64,000 nt of DNA from an uncultured Methylococcaceae bacterium (GCA_903928685.1 CAIYRS010000003.1:1-64000); one strand, 5' to 3'. Counted from the first letter of the stretch, positions 1 through 8,945 are shown. Notes: generated from the sequence alone by a model not told the origin. Program-made: numbers and translations.

Positions 1-150
1 CGCCCTCAGCATCGCCCGGTTGCATTTTATTCTTCGCGAAAAGCATGCTCGAAAAAACGCCGGTTGCGATGAGGGCTACCTGGGACTAACGGCACTAACT
101 TCTCCCGACTCCGGTTCGAAGTTCCATGTGCCGTCAGCGGAGGAGAGAGG
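1..150 (+). ncRNA. Structured RNA, 5'-truncated by window edge; possibly 3' part of 6S RNA
   Basis: The first 150 bases show no convincing gene but fold well. GCCCTCA at about 2-8 with CATCGC pairs with GCGATGAGGGC at about 66-76, giving a long hairpin. Downstream, ACTCCGGTTCGAAGTTCC can form a small hairpin, and the stretch ends in GTGCCGTCAGCGGAGGAGAG before a strong terminator. A long terminal hairpin, an unpaired arm, a small 3' hairpin and a GC-rich closing strand recall the 3' half of gammaproteobacterial 6S RNA. The similarity is judged by eye only; another structured RNA is equally possible. The 5' half lies outside the window. Confidence 0.35.
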
Positions 151-160
151 TGTTAAAAAC

Positions 161-189
161 AAAAAAGCCGCTAAAAAGCGGCTTTTTTT
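161..189 (+). terminator. Rho-independent terminator
   Basis: AGCCGC and GCGGCT form a short GC-rich stem extended by an A-run on the left and a T-run of seven on the right, with a small AT-rich loop. It sits just after the structured RNA at the left edge and just beyond the stop of the convergent PEP-CTERM gene. The flanking A and T runs would let it serve both directions. Confidence 0.75.
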
Positions 190-211
190 ACTGAAGATAC
201 CAGTGATTGGC

Positions 212-898
212 TTAATAATTGAAGCGACGGTATTTGTGGTTTAAAGCAAATAGTATGGCTAAGGCAAATATTATTAAGGAACTTGGTTCAGCGATTACTG
301 GGATTAATGTGCCTGCGCCAACAAATCCTTGGTGTGCATAAGTGCCGCCAGGGCCATTTAGCGGGTTGATCCACAATACGGTGTTTACGGCGGCAGTGTT
401 GTTACCGAGTAGCGCTGAATATTGGTTGTAATAAGCGTTTGCTGATACTGAGTTTAAAGATGAATTGTAGACAACGCTACCAGGATATAGCAGCTCCCAA
501 ATTAAGCCCTGTAAGGCTTGGTATTGCACGGTACTGGTTGCTGTTGGTGCTACGTTGTTAATTAACCAAGCAATTTTTCCGCCAGCAGTTAAAACTACGT
601 TATTAATAACTGCATTTGCGTTGAAAGACGCTTGATAGGTTGTATTTAAATTAGCGTTGGTGAATAAATCCACGCAATACATTTGAGTCAGTGACAGTGC
701 CCCGAGTCCTGCAATGCTAACGGAAGAGCCAGTAATGTTGCCACCAGCTTCTAAGGTGTTGTTTCCATTGATATTAATCCAAAAACCGCCAGAATATCCG
801 CTACCTAGGGTAACTGTGCCGGAGTAGTTAGCGTTTGCAGCTTGTGCTGAAACAATTATAAATAATCCAAGTAATAGGGATAGGAAAGAGAATTTCAT
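212..898 (-). CDS. PEP-CTERM sorting-domain exported protein
   Basis: This 228-aa protein opens with a clear signal peptide (residues 1-23, ending SAQAANA). It ends with the three-part PEP-CTERM tail: E-P-S at about 204-206, a hydrophobic helix, and a basic RR cluster four residues before the end. In this family the tail directs export and processing by exosortase, usually in bacteria that make exopolysaccharide. The body is rich in Asn, Gly, Ser and Thr, with many short strands and a single Cys pair, typical of secreted surface proteins. No catalytic motif is visible and no exosortase gene is in the window. The start is the first ATG, directly before the signal peptide. Confidence 0.8.
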   Translation of the reverse strand: MKFSFLSLLLGLFIIVSAQAANANYSGTVTLGSGYSGGFWININGNNTLEAGGNITGSSVSIAGLGALSLTQMYCVDLFTNANLNTTYQASFNANAVINNVVLTAGGKIAWLINNVAPTATSTVQYQALQGLIWELLYPGSVVYNSSLNSVSANAYYNQYSALLGNNTAAVNTVLWINPLNGPGGTYAHQGFVGAGTLIPVIAEPSSLIIFALAILFALNHKYRRFNY

Positions 899-1111
899 AT
901 TTATTTTTCCGGCAAATATTGGTTTTTCAAAATTATATTAATGCTTTTTTTGTTAAGCAGAAACTGTGCCATTGATTTTTATTTTATATAAAACAATTTG
1001 TTATGATTTTTTTTGAGGTTTTCTGGGTTTAGTTGTCAAAAAGATTGACGTTTTTGTTAGAAATTATTTTCTAGTCATTATTTGCCAGTAGCTTGGTTTT
1101 TGCTTGTGGTT

Positions 1112-1140
1112 TTAGGAAATAACCGGGAACTGCGTATAAT
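1112..1140 (+). promoter_or_regulatory. Probable sigma-70 promoter of the PP-loop gene
   Basis: A perfect -10 hexamer TATAAT (1135-1140) lies 27 bases before the ATG of the downstream gene. Seventeen bases upstream is TTAGGA, a weak match to the -35 consensus. The region from 899 is AT-rich and otherwise shows no gene. Confidence 0.5.
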
Positions 1141-1167
1141 CGACGATTTTTGAATATTTAGAGTGTT

Positions 1168-2211
1168 ATGAGCCAACAAAGAAAAGCAGTCGCCTTAATT
1201 TCCGGTGGCTTGGATTCCATGCTTGCGGCAAAAACCGTTATGGAACAAGGTATTCACGTTGAGGGCATTAATTTTTTCACGGGTTTTTGTGTAGAAGGGC
1301 ATACCCATGCCATACGTGAAAAAGATCATGCCAAACCCAAGCGCAATAATGCCTTGTGGGTTGCCGAGCAGTTGGGTATTAAGCTGCACATTGTTGATGT
1401 CATCGAAGAATACAAGAATGTGCTAATTAATCCCAAGCATGGCTACGGGGCGCATCTTAATCCCTGTTTGGATTGTAAGATTTTTATGGTTAACCGCGCT
1501 AAGCGCTGGTTGGTTGAAAATGATTTCGACTTTATTATCACGGGTGAGGTAATCGGTCAGCGCCCTATGTCGCAGCGCAAAAATACCATGCCGATTATTT
1601 CCAAGCAGTCGGGTGCAGATGATTTGTTATTGCGACCGTTATGTGCAAAAAATTTACCAGAAACATTGCCAGAGCGTGAGGGTTGGGTAGATCGGGAGAA
1701 ATTACACGACATTACTGGGCGTTCACGTAAACCGCAAATGGCAATGGCAGAGCAATTCGGTATTGAAGAGTATTCGCAACCAGCAGGTGGCTGTTGTTTT
1801 TTGGTGGATAAAAACTATACGGCAAAATTGGTCGATTTGTGGCAAGCCCAAGGCACAAAAGATTATGAGCTGGATGATGTCATGTTGCTAAAGGTTGGCA
1901 GGCATATAAGGCCAGCACCAAACTTCAAGTTGATTGTTGCCCGCGAAGAAGGCGAAGGCCGATTTTTGCAAGGTTATAAAAAGGAATACACCAGCTTGCT
2001 GGCGGTTAGCCATAATGGCCCTTTGGTGTTGTTAGATGGCGATGCTTCTGCTGAGGATTTATTCTTGGCGGCAAGAATTACTGCGCGGTTTGGTCAGGGT
2101 AGGGAGGCCGAACAAGTGGAGGTGGCGATTACTGATAAGACTGGGGTGGAGCGGGTTGTTACTGTTGCGCCGTTGCCTCAAGCTGAATTGCCTAAGGATT
2201 GGTATATTTGA
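1168..2211 (+). CDS. PP-loop ATPase, tRNA thiolation-type protein (ThiI/MnmA-like)
   Basis: The 347-aa protein has the ATP-pyrophosphatase P-loop SGGLDS at residues 12-17, as in MnmA, ThiI and related enzymes that adenylate a tRNA base before sulfur transfer. Two Cys groups, CLDC at 101-104 and GGCC at 208-211, sit where such enzymes carry catalytic or metal-binding thiols. It lacks the usual MnmA domain order and length, so it belongs to a separate PP-loop family often labelled tRNA methylaminomethyl-2-thiouridylate methyltransferase. The exact tRNA position and sulfur donor cannot be read from sequence. It stands alone behind its own promoter and converges on the dynamin-like gene. Confidence 0.7.
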   Translation: MSQQRKAVALISGGLDSMLAAKTVMEQGIHVEGINFFTGFCVEGHTHAIREKDHAKPKRNNALWVAEQLGIKLHIVDVIEEYKNVLINPKHGYGAHLNPCLDCKIFMVNRAKRWLVENDFDFIITGEVIGQRPMSQRKNTMPIISKQSGADDLLLRPLCAKNLPETLPEREGWVDREKLHDITGRSRKPQMAMAEQFGIEEYSQPAGGCCFLVDKNYTAKLVDLWQAQGTKDYELDDVMLLKVGRHIRPAPNFKLIVAREEGEGRFLQGYKKEYTSLLAVSHNGPLVLLDGDASAEDLFLAARITARFGQGREAEQVEVAITDKTGVERVVTVAPLPQAELPKDWYI

Positions 2212-2217
2212 ATACGA

Positions 2218-2253
2218 ACATGGCTATCAGCCGCTATGTGCTGATAGCCATGT
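2218..2253. terminator. Perfect 13-bp stem-loop between convergent genes
   Basis: ACATGGCTATCAG and its exact complement enclose a 10-base loop, between the stop of the PP-loop gene and the stop of the dynamin-like gene. There is no strong T-run, so it may be a weak bidirectional terminator or an mRNA 3'-end stabiliser. Confidence 0.5.
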
Positions 2254-2265
2254 GGATTTAAATGC

Positions 2266-4209
2266 TTACGCTTCTTCGTTGGCGGATTGGCTATCCAGTT
2301 GCATGCCCCTGATGATAATCATCAGTTCATCCCGTTGCCGCTTTAGTGGAGCCAGTTCAGCTTCAAGATTGGCGATGTTTTCAGAGACAGTGCCTTTTGA
2401 GTCATTGATTTTTCTCAACATGCTCAAACGGTTTTCAATTTGCTTTTTATGGTCTTTAATTTGGTGCATTAATGGTGTTAATGCGCCGTTGCTCCACATA
2501 ATGGCATCGTTATGTGCCATTTTTATGGTGTTTCTGGCTTTGGCGACCAATGTGTTGTAAAGCTTGTCAATAACGATATGCTGTTCGGTCATCGCTACTT
2601 TGGCGCTTGTTCGGAAGGCTTCGCCCTCTTCAAAGATATGTTCTAATTCAATTTGGTAATTGCTGACTGAAAACAGCTTTACATCAATTTCCCTAAAGCC
2701 ATATTCATCACGGAATTTTTTGTGGATTGCCAATACCAAGCGTCTGGTTTCATTGGTAATATCAATTGAATTACCTAATAAGTCACGTAGCTCATCAAAC
2801 ATCTTACGCATGTTTTGTTTCATGCCGTAAGTGGTCAGGCTTTTTGCCATATCAGATTTTGCTTGGTTGACGATCTCATCAACTTTCTCGTTGGCAAAAG
2901 AATCAATCAGCATTTTCGCTTGGACTATAAATACCCGACGGCTACTTTGGAAGTTTTCCACATTTGCCATGTAGGCATTTTGTTTGTCGCGGGTTTCTGC
3001 CATTAATTTGCCAGTCATGTCTTGATTGCGGAAATCAACTTTTTTGAATTCCTCAAGTTGTTCACTGGCTTGGGTTAATGAAGTAGTTACCAAATTAAAT
3101 GACTCGCTCACCATGCTGCCAATATCGCGGCTGACGGTTTCGGTCATGATGTTGCGTTTTTGTTTAAGGATGTCGACAGCGAGGTAATTTTCCAAACCGG
3201 GCAAGCGGCTTTTTTCTAATAAGTCTTTGTCCCCTTTTACTTTTGCCAGCAGTGCTTGTTTGGCAGAAACCGGAAAAATAGCGTCTTCATTGATTTTTAA
3301 GATAGTAGCGGATGCTTGTATTTGTGATTTTATGGATGCGTCATAAGCAGCATTGCCTGCAATGTCATCCCACATAGCATCAATTTTGTTCATCACCACT
3401 GCCAAACCTTGGGTTTTGCCAGCACGGGCGCGACCAATATGGTTTAGCCAGATTTCCAAATCACTTTTTGTGACCCCTGTATCGGCAGCTAACATAAAAA
3501 TGATAGCTTGGGCATTGGGCAACATGTTGAGTGTTAGTTCTGGCTCGGTACCTAAGGCATTTAAGCCTGGGGTATCAATAATCACCAAGCCTTGCATTAA
3601 TAACGGATGTGGAAAACTAATGAGGGCATGACGCCAGCAAGGGATTTCTACTTTATCAGGATTAATAACGCCACGGCTTGCGGCTTCTTGTTCATCCCAT
3701 AAACCCAATTTGTCAGCCAGTTCCAAATCAACCTTTTTGGTGGCGATAAGCTCCTTAAAAATCTCCTGCATTTGCGATGGCGATTTAGGGTTTAACTTAA
3801 ACTCAGTCCAGCGGTCAGGGATTTGTTTGAATTCAGCCAGTGACAAGTCTTCAAGACGGCTTTCGATATTTAATAAACGGATATAGCTGCCGCCTTGCTC
3901 GTCATAAAAAATTTCAGTTGGCGACATGGTGGTGCGCCCCGGTGAAGACGGTAACAAGCGTACGCCGGAGTCGGCAAAAAACATCGCGTTAATTAATTCA
4001 GTTTTTCCGCGCGAAAATTCGGCGACAAAAGCCAAACTAATCTGGTCGTTCTGTAGGCCATTAAGGATGTTTAAAATACTGTTGGTGCTATGGGTGTCAT
4101 TTAAATTATAACGGACAAGCCATTCTTGATACATTTCAATAGCTTGTGTCAAATTTGCACGCCACTGCGAATATTCGTGCATTTTGTCTTTAAATTCCAA
4201 GTTCCTCAT
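2266..4209 (-). CDS. Dynamin-family large GTPase
   Basis: The 647-aa protein has a dynamin-type GTPase domain: a P-loop at 63-70 reading AEFSRGKT, a conserved TTMSPTEI switch region near 93-100, DTPG at 212-215 and NKID at 274-277. The long helical middle (about 370-560) and the coiled-coil C-terminus (about 590-645, rich in Glu, Lys and Leu) fit the stalk of bacterial dynamin-like proteins. These bind or remodel membranes using GTP. The first Gly of the canonical GxxxxGKS/T loop is Ala here, as in some bacterial relatives. No partner dynamin lies next to it; many bacterial ones come in pairs. The start ATG follows an AT-rich leader. Confidence 0.8.
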   Translation of the reverse strand: MRNLEFKDKMHEYSQWRANLTQAIEMYQEWLVRYNLNDTHSTNSILNILNGLQNDQISLAFVAEFSRGKTELINAMFFADSGVRLLPSSPGRTTMSPTEIFYDEQGGSYIRLLNIESRLEDLSLAEFKQIPDRWTEFKLNPKSPSQMQEIFKELIATKKVDLELADKLGLWDEQEAASRGVINPDKVEIPCWRHALISFPHPLLMQGLVIIDTPGLNALGTEPELTLNMLPNAQAIIFMLAADTGVTKSDLEIWLNHIGRARAGKTQGLAVVMNKIDAMWDDIAGNAAYDASIKSQIQASATILKINEDAIFPVSAKQALLAKVKGDKDLLEKSRLPGLENYLAVDILKQKRNIMTETVSRDIGSMVSESFNLVTTSLTQASEQLEEFKKVDFRNQDMTGKLMAETRDKQNAYMANVENFQSSRRVFIVQAKMLIDSFANEKVDEIVNQAKSDMAKSLTTYGMKQNMRKMFDELRDLLGNSIDITNETRRLVLAIHKKFRDEYGFREIDVKLFSVSNYQIELEHIFEEGEAFRTSAKVAMTEQHIVIDKLYNTLVAKARNTIKMAHNDAIMWSNGALTPLMHQIKDHKKQIENRLSMLRKINDSKGTVSENIANLEAELAPLKRQRDELMIIIRGMQLDSQSANEEA

Positions 4210-4321
4210 GGCAAACCTTTTGTTATTAACACAGATAAAGAAATTCGAACATTACATTCGCCGGATCGATGGCTAATTGTAGACCAATTATTTTAACATC
4301 AGAACAATTAATCGGTTTTCC

Positions 4322-4960
4322 CTAAACGCCGTAGCATTTTTGGTATTGTTTTATGGTGTTGATTTCGGCTTGTGCGCCAGCTTCTGCCAAATAATCGACA
4401 ATTGTTGATAGGCTGATAATAGTTAGTACCGGAATACCAAATTTTTCAGTCACTTCGGCAATTGCTGAGATAGCATTTTGGCCTTTTTCTTGTCTGTCTA
4501 AAGCGCAGAGCACCGCGCAAGGCGTTGCTTGGGCTTGTTTGATGATTTCTACGGATTCTCTTACGGATGTGCCTGCGGTGATGACGTCATCAACGATAAC
4601 GACATTGCCTTTTAATGGTGCGCCGACCAATTCGCCGCCCTCACCGTGATCTTTGGCTTCTTTGCGGTTAAAGACATACGGGATGTCGCTGTTGGTAATC
4701 TCTGCGTAAGCAATGGCGGTTGCGCTTACTAAAGGGATGCCTTTATAGGCTGGGCCATAAAGTATATCCACTGGCAGGTCTGCTTGGATGAGCGTTTTTG
4801 CATAAAATTGGCCTAATTTAGCCAATCTCGCCCCAGTATTAAATAAGCCAGAGTTAAAAAAATACGGGCTAATACGCCCTGATTTTAATTGGAACTCGCC
4901 AAATTTTAGGGCTTCACATGCCAAGGCATAGGCTATAAATTCTTTCTGATAGTCAAGCAT
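4322..4960 (-). CDS. pyrE: Orotate phosphoribosyltransferase
   Basis: This enzyme converts orotate and PRPP to orotidine 5'-monophosphate in pyrimidine synthesis. The sequence follows E. coli PyrE closely along its length: the KFGEFxLKSGRxSPYFFN opening, GPAYKGIPL, FNRKEAKDHGEGG (catalytic Lys loop) and the PRPP-binding VVIDDVITAGTS segment. The start was set at the ATG giving MLDYQKEFI, which aligns with the E. coli N-terminus. A longer reading from TTG at 5020 adds 20 unconserved residues. It is a single gene between the dynamin-like GTPase and trmB. Confidence 0.95.
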   Translation of the reverse strand: MLDYQKEFIAYALACEALKFGEFQLKSGRISPYFFNSGLFNTGARLAKLGQFYAKTLIQADLPVDILYGPAYKGIPLVSATAIAYAEITNSDIPYVFNRKEAKDHGEGGELVGAPLKGNVVIVDDVITAGTSVRESVEIIKQAQATPCAVLCALDRQEKGQNAISAIAEVTEKFGIPVLTIISLSTIVDYLAEAGAQAEINTIKQYQKCYGV

Positions 4961-5200
4961 AGTATCCATCGGTTTGTTGGCAGGTTGCCGTGAGATGCCC
5001 ATTAAGGACTTTTTTGGCAAACAGGAACTTAATTAAGCAATTCTAGTGCCATTTGGCGGGTTAATTAAAATAAAGATAACGACATGAATTTTATTGGATT
5101 AATGATGCGTGTTACTTTGGCAAATATACGGTGTAAAGCAAAGTGACAAAAGTGCGTGTTTTAGACAAAAAAAGTCACAATAAATGGTTTTTAACAATTG

Positions 5201-5896
5201 TTAAATAATTTTAAACACAATATCCCAAACCCCATGCCCTAAACGTATGCCACGCTGCTCAAATTTAGTGAGCGGGCGTGATTCTGGTCGCGGACAGTAG
5301 TCGCCCGTGGTGCTGGTATTTTGGAATAACGGGTTGGCGTTCAAAAAGGCTAGCATCTTTCCCGCGTAATGCTGCCAGTCGGTTGCGGCATGAAAATAAC
5401 CGCCTGGTTGTAATTTTTTGCTTAATAAGTTCAGAAAATCAGGGTTAACGATGCGACGTTTTTGGTGCTTTTGCTTTGGCCATGGGTCGGGGAAGAACAG
5501 ATGCACGCCCGCTAAGCTATGGTCTGGTAGCTTTTGTTCCAAAATCTCGATGGCATCGTGGCAATAAATCCGCACATTGTTTATTTGCTGTTGATTGAGC
5601 AGCATCATTAAATGCCCGACACCAGGTCGATGTACTTCAATGCCTAAATAATCGTTATCAGGATTGTTTTTGGCGATTTCTGCCAAGCCTTCGCCATTGC
5701 CAAAGCCAATCTCCAAGATTAATGGCGCACGACGCCCGTATACCTGTGAAAAATCATAGCTGGCTTTAGGGTCTAAGCAGTAAGTATCCCACAGTGTATC
5801 CAGTGCCAATTGTTGCCCGCCTGTTAAGCGGCCTTGGCGGCGGATAAAGCTTTGGATTTTTTTTTGTAAGCTTGGTTGGTCAGGAGCGGCAGGCAT
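5201..5896 (-). CDS. trmB: tRNA (guanine-N7-)-methyltransferase
   Basis: TrmB methylates G46 in the variable loop of many tRNAs using S-adenosylmethionine. The 231-aa protein shows the family hallmarks: LILEIGFGNGEGL (SAM site), YLGIEVHRPGVG, and the FPDPWPKQKHQKRRIVN catalytic stretch, followed by ATDWQHYA and a C-terminal RPLTKFEQRG motif. Length is normal. The ATG start precedes MPAAPDQP, and the conserved RSFIRRQGR-like region begins about 15 residues in. Confidence 0.95.
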   Translation of the reverse strand: MPAAPDQPSLQKKIQSFIRRQGRLTGGQQLALDTLWDTYCLDPKASYDFSQVYGRRAPLILEIGFGNGEGLAEIAKNNPDNDYLGIEVHRPGVGHLMMLLNQQQINNVRIYCHDAIEILEQKLPDHSLAGVHLFFPDPWPKQKHQKRRIVNPDFLNLLSKKLQPGGYFHAATDWQHYAGKMLAFLNANPLFQNTSTTGDYCPRPESRPLTKFEQRGIRLGHGVWDIVFKII

Positions 5897-5962
5897 GGCG
5901 GTACAAAGGCGATGGCAGCGACAAAAGGGTGTCGTTGCAGAAGAAATTAGGGATGTAACTCA

Positions 5963-6136
5963 TTTGTCCACGAAAAACACGAAATAGTAAGAAAAAGCTA
6001 GATAGTCGGTAAAGGTAAAAATTAAGGTGATGTTGTTTTTCAAAGATGGCATCAAAAAATCCTTTTGTTGACATCTCTTTCGTACAATCACTTAACTTCT
6101 TAGCTCTACCCATTAATTTTCGTGTCGTTCGTGGAC
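5963..6136. repeat. Intergenic element with about 20-bp imperfect terminal inverted repeats
   Basis: The left end reads TTTGTCCACGAAAAACACGA and the right end is its near complement (TCGTGTCGTTCGTGGACA), with two mismatches. The same ends, as GTCCACGAAATACACGAAAA, bound another element at 42782-42993, but the interiors differ. A 77-codon reading frame inside on the minus strand looks non-genuine. The element fills most of the gap between trmB and thiSG. Confidence 0.6.
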
Positions 6137-6163
6137 ATTATAAATATGCGTAACGACAGTTAT

Positions 6164-7150
6164 TTAGAAAAACAAGCCATCAATAGGTGACGAAGCAGAA
6201 GCAAAACGCTTTCTGGGCATACGTCCTGCTAGATAAGCTTCCCGTCCAGCTTCTATGCCTTTTTTCATGGCAGAAGCCATAAGGATTGGGTTTTGGGCTG
6301 CGGCAATGGCGGTGTTCATTAACACACCTGCACAGCCTAGTTCCATAGCAATTGCGGCATCGGAGGCAGTGCCTACGCCAGCATCAACCAAAATCGGCAC
6401 CTTGGCGTTTTCAATAATGGTGAGGATGTTGTAAGGGTTGCGTATGCCTAAGCCTGAACCAATTGGCGCGGCTAAGGGCATAACGGCGACGCAGCCGATG
6501 TCTTCTAAGCGTTTGGCGGCGATAGGGTCGTCGTTGGTATAAACCATGACATCAAAGCCGTCTTTTACCAGTAGCTCAGCAGCAACAAAGGTTTCGGCGA
6601 CATCTGGGAACAAAGTGATTTGGTCTGCCAGCACTTCCAGTTTTACCAACTTGTGTCCGCCCAATAATTCCCGCGCCAAACGGCAGGTTCTGACCGCGTC
6701 TTCGGCGGTATAGCAGCCTGCGGTATTTGGCAAGATGGTGTATTTATCGGGCGAGATAACATCCAGCAAGTTCGGCTCACCAGGATTTTGACCAATATTT
6801 GTACGGCGGATGGCAACGGTGACAATTTCTGCACCGCTGGCTTCAATGGCAAGCCGGGTTTCTTCCAAATCTTTGTATTTGCCGGTACCGACTAATAGCC
6901 GCGAATGGTAAGTTGTGCCAGCGATGACAAAACTATCATTTAAGTTGCTTTGTCCGCCGCCAATGGCATGGACGATTTCCAACTGATCGCCTGCTTGTAA
7001 AACTTGGCTGGCAAATTGGTTAAATGGCAGGATTTCTTTATTCAACTCGACGGCAATTTTTTTTCCGGTTAAACCTAAGTCGGTGAGCAAATCAGCGACT
7101 TTGCTGTTTTCGGCGATTTCACGTTGGTCGCCGTTGACAAAAATCATCAT
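6164..7150 (-). CDS. thiG: ThiS-ThiG fusion, thiazole synthase with its sulfur carrier
   Basis: Residues 1-66 are a ThiS-like ubiquitin-fold sulfur carrier ending in Gly-Gly-Gly (64-66); residues 70-328 are ThiG. ThiG builds the thiazole phosphate of thiamine from deoxyxylulose 5-phosphate, dehydroglycine and the ThiS thiocarboxylate, through a Schiff-base Lys, here probably K169 in LVKLEVL. Because ThiS is normally activated at a free C-terminal Gly, the fusion is odd: sulfur loading would need cleavage after the glycines or a different chemistry. ThiSG fusions are known in some proteobacteria. The start ATG overlaps the aroG stop by four bases (ATGA), so the two are probably co-translated. 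Confidence 0.9.
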   Translation of the reverse strand: MMIFVNGDQREIAENSKVADLLTDLGLTGKKIAVELNKEILPFNQFASQVLQAGDQLEIVHAIGGGQSNLNDSFVIAGTTYHSRLLVGTGKYKDLEETRLAIEASGAEIVTVAIRRTNIGQNPGEPNLLDVISPDKYTILPNTAGCYTAEDAVRTCRLARELLGGHKLVKLEVLADQITLFPDVAETFVAAELLVKDGFDVMVYTNDDPIAAKRLEDIGCVAVMPLAAPIGSGLGIRNPYNILTIIENAKVPILVDAGVGTASDAAIAMELGCAGVLMNTAIAAAQNPILMASAMKKGIEAGREAYLAGRMPRKRFASASSPIDGLFF

Positions 7151-8235
7151 ACGTTCAAGCTCCGGCTAGCATCAACTTTACGGCGTTGTTGTACAGATTT
7201 GGCAAGATGGCGCAACAATGGCACAGAATCTTCCCAAGACAAACAGCCATCGGTGATGCTTTGTCCATAAACCAGCGGCTGGCCTTCAACCACTTTTTGG
7301 CTGCCCGCTTTTAAATGGCTTTCAATCATCACGCCCATGATGCGGTAATCGCCACTGGCGATTTGTCCACCCACATCGTCACCAACAATCAGCTGGCGTT
7401 GGCATTGTTTCAAGCTATTGGCATGGCTGAAATCGATCATGATATTGGGGCGTAACTCGGCTTTTTTTAGGCCTTCTGCCACTTGTTCAACACTGACCGC
7501 GTCGTAATTGGGGCGATCATTACCGCCGCGCAAAATAATATGCACGTCTTCGTTGCCAGTGGTGGAGAAAATGGCAGAACGGCCTGATTTGGTCAGCGAC
7601 AAGAAATGGTGGGGGCTCATCGCCGCGCCGATCGCATCGATAGCGATTTTAATCGTGCCATCGGTGGAGTTTTTAAAGCCAATAGGGCAAGACACGCCAG
7701 ATGCCAGTTCGCGATGGCCTTGGCTTTCGGTGGTTCTTGCGCCAATCGCCCCCCAAGCAATCAGATCAGAAATGTATTGTGGGCTGATTAAATCCAAGTA
7801 TTCGGTAGCCGCTGGCACGCCGATGGTGTTGACATCCAACAGCAATTCCCTAGCAACGCGCAAGCCTTTGTTGATATTGAAACTGGAGTCCAAATCAGGG
7901 TCGTTAATCAAACCTTTCCAGCCCACAGTTGTGCGGGGTTTTTCAAAATACACACGCATGACAATCACTAAATCGTCGGCTAGCTCATCCTTCATGCCTT
8001 TCAGCAATTGCGCGTATTCTTTGGCAGCGACGGGGTCATGAATTGAGCAAGGGCCGATAACCACTAAGAGGCGGTCATCTTCGCCTGTCAAAATCTTATG
8101 GATTTCGGCGCGGGCGGCTAGTGTAGTTTGTGCGGCGATTTCGCTAATCGGCAATTCTTCATGGACTTGGATAGGCGCAATAACTTCTTTAGTTTCGCTA
8201 ATCCTTAAGTCATCAGTGTTGTATTGTGTTTGCAT
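7147..8235 (-). CDS. aroG: 3-deoxy-7-phosphoheptulonate (DAHP) synthase, class I
   Basis: This is the first enzyme of the shikimate pathway, condensing phosphoenolpyruvate and erythrose 4-phosphate. Class I (AroF/G/H) motifs are plain: [50 protein letters not shown], and the metal-binding [10 protein letters not shown] and GVMIESHL. The start is at [12 protein letters not shown], matching the family N-terminus; an upstream extension would run into the inverted-repeat element at 8271-8400 and is not conserved. The allosteric amino acid cannot be named from sequence. It overlaps thiSG by four bases. Confidence 0.93.
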   Translation of the reverse strand: MQTQYNTDDLRISETKEVIAPIQVHEELPISEIAAQTTLAARAEIHKILTGEDDRLLVVIGPCSIHDPVAAKEYAQLLKGMKDELADDLVIVMRVYFEKPRTTVGWKGLINDPDLDSSFNINKGLRVARELLLDVNTIGVPAATEYLDLISPQYISDLIAWGAIGARTTESQGHRELASGVSCPIGFKNSTDGTIKIAIDAIGAAMSPHHFLSLTKSGRSAIFSTTGNEDVHIILRGGNDRPNYDAVSVEQVAEGLKKAELRPNIMIDFSHANSLKQCQRQLIVGDDVGGQIASGDYRIMGVMIESHLKAGSQKVVEGQPLVYGQSITDGCLSWEDSVPLLRHLAKSVQQRRKVDASRSLNV

Positions 8236-8270
8236 GATAGCTACCAAGCTGTGGCTTTGTGACAGGTTGA

Positions 8271-8400
8271 GAACGTGTTTTAAAAGCGGCTGCGCGGTTC
8301 GATTGCAGCGTTGCGCGGTGCTCGAAATCCTCATGTACGTTCTGTACACTCCGGTTTCGCTTTGCACTCAAACCGCTCGCGACACTTTTAAAACACGTTC
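8271..8400. mobile_element. 130-bp MITE-like element with perfect 16-bp terminal inverted repeats
   Basis: GAACGTGTTTTAAAAG at the left end is exactly complemented by CTTTTAAAACACGTTC at the right. The interior carries a second hairpin (CATGTACGTTCTGTACA) and no reading frame of note. The size, ends and lack of coding capacity fit a non-autonomous miniature element. It ends 36 bases before the aroG ATG, so it may supply or displace the aroG promoter. Confidence 0.7.
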
Positions 8401-8456
8401 TAGGTGTTAAATCGCAGCATTTTAACTGGTTTCTAGCGGCTTTTGTTAGTTTTTGC

Positions 8457-8945
8457 TTAGCGTCTGATGTACTTCAAGAAGCTATAAGTGAAATCTACGG
8501 AGGCATCATCATTAATGTCTTCGCGTTGCTGTTCTAGCCAATCTGCCGTAGGCCACTCCGGAAAAGCTGTGTCGCCGCTGAATTCTTTATTAATTTCAGT
8601 GATATAAAGTGTGTCAGCTTGTGGCAAAAAACGTTCGTACAGGGTCGCGCCGCCAATGATGAAAATTTCTTCGGCGGTGGTACAGGCAAACGTTAAGGCT
8701 GCATCGGGGTCTTGGAAAACTAAGCAACCAGCGGCTTGATAATTAGCATTACTACTAACGACAATATTGGTACGGCCTGGTAATGGCCTGCCGATGGCTT
8801 CGTAGGTGTTGCGTCCCATTAAAATTGGTGCGCCTAGGGTGATTGCTTTAAAGCGTTTTAAATCCGCCGATAAATGCCAAGGCATTTGCTTGTTGGCACC
8901 GATAATGCGGTTGCTTGCCATAGCAACGATGAGAGAGATTTTCAT
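8457..8945 (-). CDS. folA: Dihydrofolate reductase
   Basis: FolA reduces dihydrofolate to tetrahydrofolate with NADPH, feeding one-carbon metabolism and thymidylate synthesis. The 162-aa protein shows the full family pattern: SLIVAMASNRIIG, MPWHLSADLKRFK (catalytic acidic residue and loop), GAPILMGRNTYEAIGRPLPGR, and EIFIIGGATLYE. The start was chosen at MKISLIVAMA; a reading from 8999 adds 18 unconserved residues. It is divergent from the asparaginase gene, with 57 bases between the starts. Confidence 0.95.
   Translation of the reverse strand: MKISLIVAMASNRIIGANKQMPWHLSADLKRFKAITLGAPILMGRNTYEAIGRPLPGRTNIVVSSNANYQAAGCLVFQDPDAALTFACTTAEEIFIIGGATLYERFLPQADTLYITEINKEFSGDTAFPEWPTADWLEQQREDINDDASVDFTYSFLKYIRR

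Noticed and set aside
95-150. GGTTCGAAGTTCC resembling a tRNA T-arm
   Set aside because: No matching acceptor, anticodon or D-arm could be built around it.
20-244. 74-codon plus-strand open frame at the left edge
   Set aside because: It runs through the structured RNA, the terminator and the end of the PEP-CTERM gene, and encodes no recognisable protein.
5880-6113. 77-codon minus-strand frame between trmB and thiSG
   Set aside because: It lies within an inverted-repeat element and has no protein-like pattern.
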